Source of the DNA: Frigidibacter mobilis | GTDB taxonomy: Bacteria > Pseudomonadota > Alphaproteobacteria > Rhodobacterales > Rhodobacteraceae | Direction of reading: 5' to 3' | DNA: 64,000 bases | Assembly: GCF_001620265.1 (NCBI RefSeq) | Contig: NZ_CP012661.1 | Span: 1,488,001-1,552,000 of the forward strand | In this document: positions 28,856-40,327 of the stretch, piece after piece | How positions within the stretch are numbered: position 1 is the stretch's first letter | How the letters are laid out: every line of letters begins with the position of its first letter | Position numbers and translations under genes: made by a program | The notes under the pieces: model-generated | What the model was told of the DNA's origin: nothing | Database searches by the model: none | The model's input: only the letters and a program-made list of their open reading frames with translations

Positions 28856-29433
28856 CAGATCTGCCTCGCGGGCCTGCCGGGGGCGGCGGCGGCAAAGGCC
28901 AGCGCCGGCTTGTCCCAGTACCAGTTGCTCAGGGTGCGCGGCTTGCGGCGGGTGACGATGGCCTGGGTCGGGCAGATATCGACACAGGCGTCGCAGCCGA
29001 TGCAGGCATCCATCACCACGGTATGGATCTGCTTGGCCGCGCCGACGATGGCATCGGTGGGGCAACGTTTGAAGCACTTGCCGCAGCCGGTGCAATGGTC
29101 CTCGAAGATGAAGGCAACCATCGGTTCCATTTCGGCCATGCCGGCGATCGAGGCTTCGGCGCCCCCCTCCGGGGCGATGATGCCGGCCAGCGCCAGCGCC
29201 ACCTCGCGCCCGCCGGGCGGGCAGGCGGTGACCGGCGCTGCGCCCTCGGACATCGCCAGCGCCAGCCCGGCGCAACCTGCAAAGCCGCAGACCCCGCAAT
29301 TGGTGCCGGGCAGGACCTTCTCGATCTCGGCCACCAGCGGCGGCGTCTCGACATGAAAGCGCCGCGCCGCCAGCCCCAGCAGCAGCCCCAGCCCCAGGCC
29401 GAGGGTCGACATCGCGGATGCAGCTACGATCAT
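28855..29433 (-). CDS. rnfB: Rnf complex subunit RnfB (iron-sulfur protein)
   Basis: A 192-residue subunit that hands electrons to or from ferredoxin. It has an N-terminal membrane helix (STLGLGLGLLLGLAA), a 4Fe-4S domain with C-x2-C-x4-C (TNCGVCGFAGCAGLA) and CPPGG as fourth ligand, then two ferredoxin clusters (CTGCGKCFKRCP and CIGCDACVDICP). The start at 29433 gives the usual short N-terminus; the open frame to 29583 overlaps rnfA. The gap to rnfA is 19 bases. Confidence 0.92.
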   Translation of the reverse strand: MIVAASAMSTLGLGLGLLLGLAARRFHVETPPLVAEIEKVLPGTNCGVCGFAGCAGLALAMSEGAAPVTACPPGGREVALALAGIIAPEGGAEASIAGMAEMEPMVAFIFEDHCTGCGKCFKRCPTDAIVGAAKQIHTVVMDACIGCDACVDICPTQAIVTRRKPRTLSNWYWDKPALAFAAAAPGRPARQI

Positions 29434-29452
29434 CGGCAACCCCTTCCCGGTT

Positions 29453-30034
29453 TCAGTGCGGCACAAGCCCGGCAAAGCCCATGAAGGCCATCGACAGCAG
29501 CCCGGCGGAAACGAAGGCAATGGGGGTGCCCGCAAAGGGGCCGGGCACCGCAAGCTGCGCCAGCCGCTCGCGCATGCCCGCAAAGATCACCAGCACCAGC
29601 GTGAAACCCGCGGCCGAACCAAAGCCGTAGAGCAGGCTTTCGGCCAGGCCGTGCCGCTCTTGGATGTTCAGCAGCGCCACGCCCAGAACCGCGCAATTGG
29701 TGGTAATCAGCGGCAGATAGATCCCCAGCGCCCGATGCAGCCCCGGCGAGAGCTTGCGCATCAACGTCTCGATGAACTGCACGATGGCAGCGATGACGAG
29801 GATCAGGCTGAGGATGCGCAGGAACTCCAACCCCAGCGGGGCGAGGATCAGCGTTTCCACCGCCCAGCTTGCGCCCGCCGCCAGCGTCAGCACGAAGGTG
29901 GTGGCAAGGCCCATGCCGATGGCCGCATCGGTCTTGCGCGACACGCCCATGAACGGACACAGCCCGAGGAACTTGACCAGCACCACGTTGTTCACCAGCG
30001 CCGTGCCGAGAAGGATCAGGAAAACATCTTGCAT
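29453..30034 (-). CDS. rnfA: Rnf complex subunit RnfA
   Basis: First gene of the rnf operon: a 193-residue, six-helix membrane subunit that forms the transmembrane electron path with Rnf[20 protein letters not shown] at the start and [14 protein letters not shown] with the conserved cysteine are diagnostic, as is [11 protein letters not shown]. The start at 30034 follows a sigma-54 promoter at 30087-30101, so expression should be NifA-dependent, as in Rhodobacter capsulatus. Confidence 0.92.
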   Translation of the reverse strand: MQDVFLILLGTALVNNVVLVKFLGLCPFMGVSRKTDAAIGMGLATTFVLTLAAGASWAVETLILAPLGLEFLRILSLILVIAAIVQFIETLMRKLSPGLHRALGIYLPLITTNCAVLGVALLNIQERHGLAESLLYGFGSAAGFTLVLVIFAGMRERLAQLAVPGPFAGTPIAFVSAGLLSMAFMGFAGLVPH

Positions 30035-30086
30035 TTGCACTCCTGTCTGCGGGCGGGGCCGCGGCCCGTGCCTCTTGCAGGCCGCA

Positions 30087-30101
30087 GCAAGGCCCGTGCC
30101 A
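30087..30101 (-). promoter_or_regulatory. rnfA: Sigma-54 (-24/-12) promoter of the rnf operon
   Basis: Read on the minus strand the sequence is TGGCACGGGCCTTGC, with GG and GC separated by exactly ten bases. It lies 53 bases before the rnfA start and 75 bases downstream of the NifA site at 30176-30191. Confidence 0.85.
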
Positions 30102-30175
30102 AGTGCGGCGGGGCAGGGGCGGTTGGGCGCCGCGCCGGTCTGGGGCGGAACCGGCGTCCTGCGGGCCCCGCACAT

Positions 30176-30191
30176 TGTCGGCTTCCCGACA
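30176..30191. promoter_or_regulatory. NifA upstream activator site shared by two divergent promoters
   Basis: TGT-CGGCTTCCCG-ACA is a perfect TGT-N10-ACA site. It is nearly midway between the rnfA promoter (minus) and the fprA promoter (plus), about 70-75 bases from each -24 element, so one site may serve both. Confidence 0.8.
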
Positions 30192-30261
30192 GTTTGTCGG
30201 GCCCTTGGCGCAGGGGCGCCGCGCGGATCGCTGTTTCGCGGTCCCCGGCGCCAAGGTCGCT

Positions 30262-30276
30262 TGGCACGGCGCTTGC
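30262..30276 (+). promoter_or_regulatory. fprA: Sigma-54 (-24/-12) promoter of fprA-fdxC-fdxN-rnfF
   Basis: TGGCACGGCGCTTGC has the consensus elements with a ten-base GG-GC spacing. The predicted transcription start is near 30288, very close to the possible fprA start codons. Confidence 0.85.
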
Positions 30277-30319
30277 TGGGGTGGCTGTGCCTGACCTGCG
30301 CAACCCCCGGAACATCCCC

Positions 30320-31937
<1,618 letters not shown>

Positions 31938-31985
31938 ACTGCAACCTGCGGGCAGTCTGCCCGTGCTACCTGAAAGGACCCGATC

Positions 31986-32186
31986 ATGGCCATGAAGATT
32001 GATGCCGAGCTGTGCACCGCCTGCGGCGATTGCGAGCCGGTCTGCCCGACCAGTGCGATTTCGCCCAAGCGGGGCGTCTATGTCATCAATGCCGCGACCT
32101 GCACCGAATGCGAGGGCGCGCATGATATGCCGCAATGCCTCAACGCGTGCATGACCGATGGCTGCATCAATCCGCTTGATCTCTAG
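31986..32186 (+). CDS. fdxN: 2[4Fe-4S] ferredoxin FdxN (FdI type)
   Basis: A 66-residue bacterial ferredoxin, in R. capsulatus the main electron donor to nitrogenase reductase. The first cluster motif is CTACGDCEPVCP; the second is the extended CTECEGAHDMPQC followed by LNACM, with the 8-residue insert typical of nif ferredoxins. AAAGGACCC precedes the ATG. Rnf is expected to reduce it at the cost of the membrane ion gradient. Confidence 0.92.
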   Translation: MAMKIDAELCTACGDCEPVCPTSAISPKRGVYVINAATCTECEGAHDMPQCLNACMTDGCINPLDL

Positions 32187-32187
32187 C

Positions 32188-32673
32188 ATGGCGCCCGGCG
32201 GGGGCAGCAGCGCGGGTGCGGGGCCGCGCGTGATTTGCGAACGGCGGCGGGTGCTGGCGGTCGCGGCCGATCACCTTGTCATCGACGCGGGCCGCGCGGC
32301 GGGCTGTGCCGCCTGTGCGGCGCGCCCCGGCTGCGGAGCGGTGGCGCTGGAGGGGATGTCCGGCCCGGCGCTGCTGTCGGTTGCCCGGCCCGAGGCGCTC
32401 GCCGTGGGGCCGGGTGACGAGATCGAACTGGCGATGGAGGGCAATGCCTTCCTGGCGGCGGCCGGGCTGGCCTATCTGCTGCCCGCCGCGGCGCTGGTGG
32501 CGGCGGTCTGCGCGGCGGCGGCGGCCGGGCTGTCCGATCTGTCGGCGGGCGCGCTCGGGGCGCTGGCGCTGGCGCTGTCCTTCCTGCCGCTGGCCCGGGC
32601 CGAGCGCCGGGCAGGTGCTGCGGGGCCGCTGGTGGTGGTGGCCGTGCATCCCGCGCCCGGGCCCCGGGTATGA
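32188..32673 (+). CDS. RseC/SoxR-reducing-system family membrane protein
   Basis: A 161-residue protein of the RseC/MucC family: a cytoplasmic N-terminal part with a cysteine-rich motif (CAACAARPGCG), then two membrane helices (AAGLAYLLPAAALVAAVCAA and a following Ala/Leu-rich one). In enterobacteria RseC works with the Rnf homologue Rsx to keep SoxR reduced. Its position one base after the fdxN stop and overlapping rnfF suggests it assists the Rnf complex, perhaps in cluster or flavin handling. The four clustered cysteines could bind metal. Confidence 0.78.
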   Translation: MAPGGGSSAGAGPRVICERRRVLAVAADHLVIDAGRAAGCAACAARPGCGAVALEGMSGPALLSVARPEALAVGPGDEIELAMEGNAFLAAAGLAYLLPAAALVAAVCAAAAAGLSDLSAGALGALALALSFLPLARAERRAGAAGPLVVVAVHPAPGPRV

Positions 32674-33764
32674 CCGCGGCCCGGGTCCTGCCCGCGCTGC
32701 TGGTGGTGGCCCTGCTGCTGGCCGTCGGGGCGCGGGCCCTGCGCCCGGCCCCGGCCGAGACCCGCGAGGCGCTGTACCTGTTCGGCACCCTTGTCGAGAT
32801 CGAGATCCGCGGCGTGCCCGAGGCGCAGGCCCGCGCCGCGATTGCCGGGCTGGGCCGCGATCTGCAGCAGATGCACCGCGACTGGCATGCCTGGCGGCCG
32901 GGGATGCTGGGCCGGCTCAATGCCGCGATTGCCGCCGGGCAGCCGATGACCGTCGATCCGGCGCTGGCCGCGCTGCTGGCCGAGGGGCAGCGGCTGTCCT
33001 GCCTGTCGGAGGGGCTGTTCGATCCGGCGGTGGGCGGGCTTGTCGCGGCCTGGGGCTTTCATGCCGACACCCCGCCCGAGGGCGCCGCCCCGCCCGAGGA
33101 CGCGGTGATCGACGCGCTGCTGGCGGCCAGGCCCCGGATGGCAGACCTGCGGATTGCGGGAACCGAGGTCCGCTCGGTCAACCCCGCGGTGCAGCTGGAT
33201 CTGGGCGCCTATGCCAAGGGCGCGGCGCTGGATCTGGCGGCGGACCGCCTGCAGGGGGCGGGGATCCGGGATGCGGTGCTGAACGCGGGCGGCGGGGTGC
33301 AGGTGATCGGCCGGCACGGGGCGCGGCCCTGGCGGGTGGCGATCCGCGATCCCTTTGCCTGGGGGGTGGTGGGCACCGTGTCGCTGCGCCCGGGCGAGGC
33401 GCTGCACAGTTCGGGCAATTACGAGCGGTTCTTTGACATGGGCGGGGTGCGGTTCTCGCATCTCCTCGATCCGCGCAGCGGGCGGCCGGTGCAGGGCATC
33501 GTCTCGGCCTCGGTGCTGGCCGATCAGGGCGCGCTGGCCGATGCGGCGGCGACGGCACTGGCGGTGGCGGGCCCGGAGGACTGGCCGCGCATCGCCGCCA
33601 TGATGGGGGTGACGGCGGCACTGATGATTACCGATGACGGCGCGATCCTGGCCACGCCGGCGATGATGGCGCGGCTGGAGTCGGCCCCGGGCGGCTTTCC
33701 CGCGCCCGTTAAGGTGGTGGCGCTGCCCGCCCCTCTGCCCGCCTCGCCTTGCCCCGGTCCCTGA
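32670..33764 (+). CDS. rnfF: RnfF, ApbE-type FMN transferase
   Basis: Exported flavin transferase that attaches FMN to threonines of RnfG and RnfD. The 364 residues begin with a membrane anchor (LPALLVVALLLAVGARAL), followed by the ApbE fold: FGTLVEIEI near the N-terminus, LSEGLFDPAVGGL, DLGAYAKGAALDLA, and the nucleotide-binding NAGGGVQVIG. It overlaps the RseC-like gene by ATGA. Supply by the fprA/fdxCN transcript while RnfG/RnfD come from the divergent one fits shared NifA control. Confidence 0.88.
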   Translation: MTAARVLPALLVVALLLAVGARALRPAPAETREALYLFGTLVEIEIRGVPEAQARAAIAGLGRDLQQMHRDWHAWRPGMLGRLNAAIAAGQPMTVDPALAALLAEGQRLSCLSEGLFDPAVGGLVAAWGFHADTPPEGAAPPEDAVIDALLAARPRMADLRIAGTEVRSVNPAVQLDLGAYAKGAALDLAADRLQGAGIRDAVLNAGGGVQVIGRHGARPWRVAIRDPFAWGVVGTVSLRPGEALHSSGNYERFFDMGGVRFSHLLDPRSGRPVQGIVSASVLADQGALADAAATALAVAGPEDWPRIAAMMGVTAALMITDDGAILATPAMMARLESAPGGFPAPVKVVALPAPLPASPCPGP

Positions 33765-33771
33765 GTTGGCT

Positions 33772-33786
33772 TGGCATGGGCCTTGC
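33772..33786 (+). promoter_or_regulatory. fdxD: Sigma-54 (-24/-12) promoter of fdxD
   Basis: TGGCATGGGCCTTGC with correct ten-base spacing starts 8 bases after the rnfF stop and 53 bases before fdxD. No clear TGT-N10-ACA site was found in the preceding 120 bases. Confidence 0.75.
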
Positions 33787-33838
33787 TGCGCGCAGCGCAA
33801 GACCAGCCCGTTTCCAGGACCAGCCAAAGAGGACAGCC

Positions 33839-34210
33839 ATGCCGAACATCACCTTCCACTCGTCGATCATGAAGAAGGACAAGACCATCTATGCGGTGGC
33901 GGGCAATACCGCGACCCTGCTGGCCTTGGCCCGCGCGCATGACATCCCGATCCCCTTCGAGTGCGGCGATGGCATCTGCGGGTCCTGCCTGATCGAGGTG
34001 ACGCTGCTGGCCGACAAGCCGCTGATGGGCATGGCGCTGACCGAAAAGGAAAAGGCGCGGCTGAAGGAGCTGCAGAAGATCACCCCGGCCGAGCTGGAGC
34101 AGGCCGAGGTCAACGACATCCCGCCCCGGTTCCGCATGGCCTGCCAGTTCGTCCCGCGCGACGAGGATGTGCTGGTCAGCTTCACCGGCACGCCTGGCGG
34201 ATCGGCCTGA
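33839..34210 (+). CDS. fdxD: 2Fe-2S ferredoxin FdxD (FdV type)
   Basis: A 123-residue ferredoxin with ligands C-x4-C-x2-C in CGDGICGSCLIE and a distal cysteine in FRMACQF. Between them is a long helical insert (ALTEKEKARLKELQK), as in R. capsulatus FdV, which also lies immediately upstream of nifHDK. GAGGACAGCC precedes the ATG; the earlier in-frame start at 33749 lies upstream of the sigma-54 promoter and was rejected. It is probably a monocistronic nif ferredoxin. Confidence 0.87.
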   Translation: MPNITFHSSIMKKDKTIYAVAGNTATLLALARAHDIPIPFECGDGICGSCLIEVTLLADKPLMGMALTEKEKARLKELQKITPAELEQAEVNDIPPRFRMACQFVPRDEDVLVSFTGTPGGSA

Positions 34211-34232
34211 ACCCTGCCTGATCCGCTCCCGC

Positions 34233-34260
34233 AAGGCCCCGCCGGAACGGTCGGGGCCTT
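34233..34260 (+). terminator. Hairpin terminator after fdxD
   Basis: A perfect 9-base stem (AAGGCCCCG with CGGGGCCTT) and 10-base loop, followed by TTGCC, separates fdxD from the nifH control region. Confidence 0.75.
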
Positions 34261-34312
34261 TGCCGTTGCAAAAGCCGACATTCCGCGCGGGGCCGGGGGA
34301 GGGGCTACAAAT

Positions 34313-34328
34313 TGTCGGGTCTGCTCCA
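34313..34328. promoter_or_regulatory. Degenerate NifA site upstream of nifH
   Basis: TGT-CGGGTCTGCT-CCA keeps the left half-site and N10 spacing but has CCA for ACA. It lies 55 bases before the nifH -24 element. No perfect TGT-N10-ACA was seen in this region. Confidence 0.4.
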
Positions 34329-34333
34329 AATGA

Positions 34334-35353
<1,020 letters not shown>

Positions 35354-35380
35354 CCCCCGCCGCGCCTGCGCGCGTCGCCA

Positions 35381-35398
35381 GGCGGGCTTCGGCCCGCC
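35381..35398 (+). terminator. UUCG hairpin between nifH and nifD
   Basis: GGCGGGC-TTCG-GCCCGCC is a perfect 7-base stem closed by an extra-stable UUCG tetraloop, in the 78-base nifH-nifD spacer. No T run follows, so it is more likely a processing or mRNA-protection element that allows nifH excess than a full terminator. Confidence 0.65.
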
Positions 35399-35431
35399 AT
35401 TCGGAAACGTTCAGTGAAAGGAGCCAAAAGG

Positions 35432-36943
35432 ATGGCCAAAGATCACGCCAACGGCCCGGAAGAGCTTGAGTCCCTCATCAAGGAAGTGCTCGAAGCCTAC
35501 CCGGAAAAGGCCAGGAAGAAACGCGCCAAGCATCTTGCCGTCACGACCCCGACGGACGAGGCGCCCGACCCGGTGACGGGCATCGCCTCGAACTGCGATG
35601 CCGCCAAGTCCAACATCAAGTCGGTCCCCGGCGTGATGACCATCCGCGGCTGCGCTTATGCCGGCTCGAAGGGGGTGGTCTGGGGGCCGATCAAGGACAT
35701 GGTCCATATCAGCCACGGCCCGGTGGGCTGCGGGCAGTATTCCTGGAGCCAGCGCCGCAACTACTATGTCGGCGAAACCGGGGTCGACAGCTTCGTGACG
35801 ATGCAGTTCACCACCGATTTCCAGGAAAAGGACATCGTCTTTGGCGGCGACAAGAAGCTGGAAAAGACCATCGACGAGATCAACGGGCTGTTCCCGCTGG
35901 CCAATGGCATCACCGTGCAGTCGGAATGCCCGATCGGCCTGATCGGCGACGATATCGAGGCGGTGGCCAAGAAGAAGCACAAGGACATCGGCAAGACCAT
36001 CGTGCCGGTGCGCTGCGAGGGCTTTCGCGGGGTGTCGCAGTCGCTGGGCCACCACATCGCCAATGACGCGGTGCGCGACTGGATCTTTGAAAAACCCGAA
36101 TCCGAGGCCGCGAAAAGCTACGAGCCCGGCCCCTATGACGTGAACATCATCGGCGATTACAATATCGGCGGCGATGCCTGGGCCTCGCGCATCTTGCTTG
36201 AAGAGATCGGGCTGAGTGTCGTGGGCTGCTGGTCGGGCGATGCGACGCTGGCCGAGATGGAGCGCGCGCCCAAGGCCCGGCTGAACCTGATCCACTGCTA
36301 TCGGTCGATGAACTACATCTGCCGCTACATGGAAGAGAAATACGCCATCGGCTGGATGGAGTACAATTTCTTCGGCCCCACCCAGATCGCCGCCAGCCTG
36401 CGGGCCATTGCCGCGCAGTTCGATGCGGCGATTCAGGAGAACGCCGAAAAGGTGATCGCCCGGTATCAGCCGCTGGTCGCTGCGGTGCTGGCGAAATACC
36501 GGCCCCGGCTCGAGGGCAAGTCGGTGATGCTCTATGTCGGGGGCCTGCGCCCGCGCCATGTGGTGACGGCCTATGACGATCTGGGCATGGTGATCGCCGG
36601 CACGGGCTATGAATTCGCCCATGCCGACGATTACAAGCGCACCGGCCATTACGTGAAGGAAGGCACGCTGATCTATGATGACGTGACCGGCTATGAGCTG
36701 GAGAAGTTCATCGAGAGGGTGCGCCCCGACCTCGTCGGCTCGGGGATCAAGGAAAAGTACCCGGTGCAGAAGATGGGGATCCCGTTCCGGCAGATGCACA
36801 GCTGGGACTATTCGGGCCCCTATCACGGCTATGACGGCTTTGCGATCTTTGCGCGCGACATGGACATGGCGATCAACAACCCGGTCTGGGGTCTGTTCGA
36901 TGCGCCCTGGCAGGCGCCGCCGGCGGCCCTTGCCGCCGAGTGA
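35432..36943 (+). CDS. nifD: Nitrogenase MoFe protein alpha chain NifD
   Basis: Alpha subunit of the MoFe protein, holding FeMo-co and half of the P-cluster. The 503 residues include the P-cluster cysteines ([33 protein letters not shown]), the FeMo-co cysteine within [11 protein letters not shown] and the FeMo-co histidine in [12 protein letters not shown]. The start at 35432 follows AAAGGAG; ATG 35414 is six codons upstream and lacks a ribosome site. The motifs and the NifENB partners identify the molybdenum form rather than AnfD/VnfD. Confidence 0.97.
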   Translation: MAKDHANGPEELESLIKEVLEAYPEKARKKRAKHLAVTTPTDEAPDPVTGIASNCDAAKSNIKSVPGVMTIRGCAYAGSKGVVWGPIKDMVHISHGPVGCGQYSWSQRRNYYVGETGVDSFVTMQFTTDFQEKDIVFGGDKKLEKTIDEINGLFPLANGITVQSECPIGLIGDDIEAVAKKKHKDIGKTIVPVRCEGFRGVSQSLGHHIANDAVRDWIFEKPESEAAKSYEPGPYDVNIIGDYNIGGDAWASRILLEEIGLSVVGCWSGDATLAEMERAPKARLNLIHCYRSMNYICRYMEEKYAIGWMEYNFFGPTQIAASLRAIAAQFDAAIQENAEKVIARYQPLVAAVLAKYRPRLEGKSVMLYVGGLRPRHVVTAYDDLGMVIAGTGYEFAHADDYKRTGHYVKEGTLIYDDVTGYELEKFIERVRPDLVGSGIKEKYPVQKMGIPFRQMHSWDYSGPYHGYDGFAIFARDMDMAINNPVWGLFDAPWQAPPAALAAE

Positions 36944-37053
36944 CCCGCTGCCCCGCCGCCTTGGGCGCGGGGCGGCCAGCCGCGCCCGCGCCACACGTCT
37001 CCCCTGCAACGGCGCGTCCCGGAATGCGGACGGCCCAGGAAAGGAACTGACCC

Positions 37054-38592
37054 ATGCCCCAATCGGCCGACAAGGTGCTTGACCATGCACCGCTGTTCCA
37101 GCAGCCCGAATACCGCGAGATGCTGGCCAACAAGAAACTGAAATTCGAATGTGGCCACACCGCCGAGACCATCACCCAGATCGGCGACTGGACCAAATCG
37201 TGGGAATACCGCGAAAAGAACCTCGCGCGCGAGGCGGTGACGATCAACCCCGCCAAGGCCTGCCAGCCGGTGGGCGCGGTCTTCGCCGCGCAGGGCTATG
37301 AGGGCACGCTGCCCTTCGTTCATGGCTCGCAAGGCTGCGTCGCCTATTACCGCAGCCACCTGAGCCGGCATTTCAAGGAACCCTCCTCGGCGGTCTCCTC
37401 CTCGATGACCGAGGATGCGGCGGTGTTCGGCGGGCTGACCAACATGATCGAGGGCCTGGCCAATGCCCGCGCGCTCTACAAGCCGGCGATGATCGCGGTT
37501 TCTACCACCTGCATGGCCGAGGTGATCGGCGATGACCTCAATTCCTTCATCCAGAAGGCCAAGGAGGCGGAGAGCGTGCCGGCCGACTACCCGGTGCCTT
37601 TCGCCCATACCCCCGCCTTTGTCGGCAGCCATGTCGATGGCTATGACAACATGCAAAAGGGCATCTTGCACCAGTTCTGGCACGGCGCGGTGCGCGCGCC
37701 CGGATCCTCGATCAACATCATCCCCGGCTTTGACGGCTTCGCGGTGGCCAACAACCGCGAGATCCGGCGGATGCTGGATGCGATGGGGGTGGAGTTCACC
37801 TTCCTCGGCGATGTCTCGGATGTGTATGACACGCCCTCGGACGGGCAGTTCCGCATGTTCGACGGCGGCACGCCGCTGGCCGCCGCCAGGGCGGCGATCA
37901 ACGCGAAGGCGACGCTGGCGATGCAGGCCTTCTGCTCGCCCAAGACGCTGGAATACATCGCCGATACCGGGCAGGAGACGGCGTTGTTCAACTACCCGAT
38001 GGGGGTGGGCGCGACCGATGGCTTCCTGATGAAGGTGTCGGAGCTGACCGGCAAGCCGATCCCGGACAGCCTTGCGCGCGACCGCGGGCGGCTGATCGAC
38101 GCGATGGCCGACAGCCAGGCCTACCTGCATGGCAAGACCTTCTCGATCTTCGGCGATCCCGATTTCGTTCTGGGCATGGCCAGGTTCATCATGGAAATGG
38201 GCGGCGAGCCGGTGCATTGCCTTGCCACCAACGGCTCGAAGAAATGGGCCCGGCAGATGAAGGAAACGCTGGCCTCCTCTCCCTTCGGGCATCAGGGCCA
38301 GGTCTGGGCCGGCAAGGACCTGTGGCACATGCGCTCGTTCCTGATGACCGAGCCGACCGATTTCCTGATCGGCTCTTCCTATGGCAAGTATCTGGAGCGT
38401 GATACCGGCATCCCGCTGATCCGCCTGACCTTCCCGATCTTTGACCGCCACCATCATCACCGCTTCCCGACCTGGGGCTATCAGGGCGGGCTGACGGTGC
38501 TGGTCAAGATCCTCGATGCGGTGTTCCTCAAGCTCGACACCGCGACCAGCGGCATCGGCGAGACCGATTACAGCTTCGACCTGACCCGCTGA
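37054..38592 (+). CDS. nifK: Nitrogenase MoFe protein beta chain NifK
   Basis: Beta subunit of the MoFe protein. The 512 residues hold the P-cluster cysteines ([41 protein letters not shown]) and end normally (DYSFDLTR). A run of four histidines ([17 protein letters not shown]) lies in the conserved C-terminal block and is natural. AGGAACTGACCC precedes the ATG, 110 bases after nifD. Confidence 0.97.
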   Translation: MPQSADKVLDHAPLFQQPEYREMLANKKLKFECGHTAETITQIGDWTKSWEYREKNLAREAVTINPAKACQPVGAVFAAQGYEGTLPFVHGSQGCVAYYRSHLSRHFKEPSSAVSSSMTEDAAVFGGLTNMIEGLANARALYKPAMIAVSTTCMAEVIGDDLNSFIQKAKEAESVPADYPVPFAHTPAFVGSHVDGYDNMQKGILHQFWHGAVRAPGSSINIIPGFDGFAVANNREIRRMLDAMGVEFTFLGDVSDVYDTPSDGQFRMFDGGTPLAAARAAINAKATLAMQAFCSPKTLEYIADTGQETALFNYPMGVGATDGFLMKVSELTGKPIPDSLARDRGRLIDAMADSQAYLHGKTFSIFGDPDFVLGMARFIMEMGGEPVHCLATNGSKKWARQMKETLASSPFGHQGQVWAGKDLWHMRSFLMTEPTDFLIGSSYGKYLERDTGIPLIRLTFPIFDRHHHHRFPTWGYQGGLTVLVKILDAVFLKLDTATSGIGETDYSFDLTR

Positions 38593-38610
38593 GGGCTGGG
38601 CAGGGAAGGA

Positions 38611-38644
38611 CCAGGGGCCGGCGGCGCAAGCTGCCGGCCCCTGG
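38611..38644 (+). terminator. Terminator after nifK (15-base-pair stem, GCAA loop)
   Basis: CCAGGGGCCGGC pairs perfectly with GCCGGCCCCTGG and is extended by three more pairs (one G-T wobble) to a GCAA (GNRA) tetraloop. It begins 19 bases after the nifK stop and ends 11 bases before the nifE NifA site. Confidence 0.85.
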
Positions 38645-38654
38645 CGTTGCGCGC

Positions 38655-38670
38655 TGTCGCAAAGCCGACA
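38655..38670. promoter_or_regulatory. nifE: NifA upstream activator site of nifE
   Basis: TGT-CGCAAAGCCG-ACA is a perfect TGT-N10-ACA site 71 bases before the -24 element of the nifE promoter. Confidence 0.8.
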
Positions 38671-38740
38671 ATGTCACATTGTGGGGCGCCGGGCCGCTGC
38701 GCGCGGGCGCGCAAACCCCGCCGCGGCGGCCCGGGGCATC

Positions 38741-38755
38741 TGGCACGGTTCTTGC
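38741..38755 (+). promoter_or_regulatory. nifE: Sigma-54 (-24/-12) promoter of the nifENX operon
   Basis: TGGCACGGTTCTTGC with exact spacing, 30 bases before nifE. The same sequence recurs upstream of nifB. Confidence 0.87.
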
Positions 38756-38784
38756 TGTATCTGGTTCAGCAGGGGGTGAATGCC

Positions 38785-40326
38785 ATGTCGGATGCCTTGA
38801 CCAACCGGATCGCGCAGGTTTTCAACGAACCGGGCTGCGCCACCAACACCGCCAAATCCGAGGCCAGCCGCAAGACCGGCTGCACCAGGCAGCTGACCCC
38901 GGGCGCGGCGGCGGGCGGTTGCGCCTTTGACGGCGCGATGATCGCGCTGCAGCCGATCGTCGATGTGGCGCATCTGGTCCATGCACCGCTGGCCTGCGCC
39001 GGCAATGGCTGGGACAACCGCTCTTCGGCCTCGTCCGGGGCCGAGACCTATCGGCTGGGCCTGACGACCGACCTGACCGAGTTGGACATCGTGATGGGGC
39101 AGGGCGAGAAGAAGCTGTTCCGCGCGATCCATGAGGTGATCGAGGCGCATCACCCGGCGGCGGTCTTTGTCTATGCGACCTGCGTCAGCGCGCTGATCGG
39201 CGACGATATCGGCGCGGTCTGCAAGGCGGCCGCCGCCAGATGGGGCACGCCCTGCATTCCGGTGGATGTGCCGGGCTTTGTCGGATCGAAGAACCTTGGC
39301 AACAAGCTGGGCGCCGAGGCGCTGTTCGATCACGTCATCGGCACGCTCGAACCCGAGACGACCACGCCCTATGACATCAACATCATCGGCGATTTCAACC
39401 TGTCGGGCGAGCTGTGGCAGGTCAAGCCGCTGCTGGACAGGCTGGGCATCCGCATCCTCGGCTCGATCTCGGGCGATGCGCGCTACCGGCAGGTGGCGAT
39501 GGCGCACCGGGCGCGGGTGACGATGCTGGTCTGCTCCAAGGCCTTCGTGACGCTGGCGCGCAAGCTGGAGGAGCGTTGGGGCATCCCGTATTTCGAGGGT
39601 TCGTTCTACGGCATCTCGGACACTTCGGAGGCGCTGCGCCGGATCTGCGCGCTGTTGATCGAGCGCGGCGCCCCGGCCGGGCTGGCGCTGCGCTGCGAGG
39701 CGCTGATCGCCGCGGAGGAAGCGCGCGCTCGCGCCGCGCTGGCGCCCTATCGCCCCCGCGTCGAGGGCCGCCGGGTGCTGCTCTACACCGGCGGGCACAA
39801 GTCGTGGTCGGTGGTCTCGGCGCTGATGGAACTGGGGATGGAGGTGGTCGGCACCTCGATGCGCAAGGCCACCGGGACTGACCGCGAACGCGTGGTGCAG
39901 ATCATGGGCGATGACAGCCACATGTACGAGAACATGGCCCCGCGCGAGATGTATACGATGCTGCGCGATGCGGGGGCCGATGTGCTGCTGTCGGGCGGGC
40001 GCAGCCAGTTCGTGGCGCTGAAGGCGCTGGTGCCCTGGGTCGATGTGAACCAGGAAAAGCACGAGGCCTATGCCGGATACAGCGGCATGGTCGATCTGGT
40101 CCGCGCCATCGACCTGGCGCTGAACAACCCGATGTGGGCCGATCTGCGCGCCCCCGCGCCCTGGGATGCGCCGCTGGCCACGGGATCGGTGCTGCCGGCG
40201 CCGCAGGGTGCCTGCCCGATCACCCATATCGCGGCGGCCGCCGGCCAGCTTCCCGCCGCGCTGATGCGGCCTGCAGCCACCACCATCGGCTGGGCCTCGT
40301 CTGCCGCCGATTTCGAGGATTGCTGA
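38785..40326 (+). CDS. nifE: FeMo-co biosynthesis scaffold protein NifE
   Basis: Alpha-like subunit of the NifEN scaffold on which NifB-co is matured to FeMo-co. The 513 residues resemble NifD and carry cluster cysteines near the N-terminus (NEPGCATNTAK, KTGCTRQLTPG, GGCAFDGAM) and VYATCVSALIGDDIGAV. The C-terminal 40 residues (after PWVDVNQEKHEAYAGYSGM) are typical. ATG 38785 was chosen since the open frame further upstream crosses the promoter. nifN starts one base after the stop. Confidence 0.96.
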   Translation: MSDALTNRIAQVFNEPGCATNTAKSEASRKTGCTRQLTPGAAAGGCAFDGAMIALQPIVDVAHLVHAPLACAGNGWDNRSSASSGAETYRLGLTTDLTELDIVMGQGEKKLFRAIHEVIEAHHPAAVFVYATCVSALIGDDIGAVCKAAAARWGTPCIPVDVPGFVGSKNLGNKLGAEALFDHVIGTLEPETTTPYDINIIGDFNLSGELWQVKPLLDRLGIRILGSISGDARYRQVAMAHRARVTMLVCSKAFVTLARKLEERWGIPYFEGSFYGISDTSEALRRICALLIERGAPAGLALRCEALIAAEEARARAALAPYRPRVEGRRVLLYTGGHKSWSVVSALMELGMEVVGTSMRKATGTDRERVVQIMGDDSHMYENMAPREMYTMLRDAGADVLLSGGRSQFVALKALVPWVDVNQEKHEAYAGYSGMVDLVRAIDLALNNPMWADLRAPAPWDAPLATGSVLPAPQGACPITHIAAAAGQLPAALMRPAATTIGWASSAADFEDC

Positions 40327-40327
40327 C

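Noticed and set aside
30068..30080. GTGCCTCTTGCAG next to the rnfA promoter as a second sigma-54 site
   Set aside because: It lacks the TGGCA element with ten-base spacing; the perfect site is 20 bases away.
38439..38475. Four consecutive histidines in nifK, possibly a tag
   Set aside because: It is internal and lies in the conserved C-terminal block ([17 protein letters not shown]), so it is natural sequence.
35432..38592. Alternative (V or Fe-only) nitrogenase
   Set aside because: No anfG/vnfG delta-subunit gene lies between D and K, and NifE, N, Q and V accompany it, so this is the Mo system.
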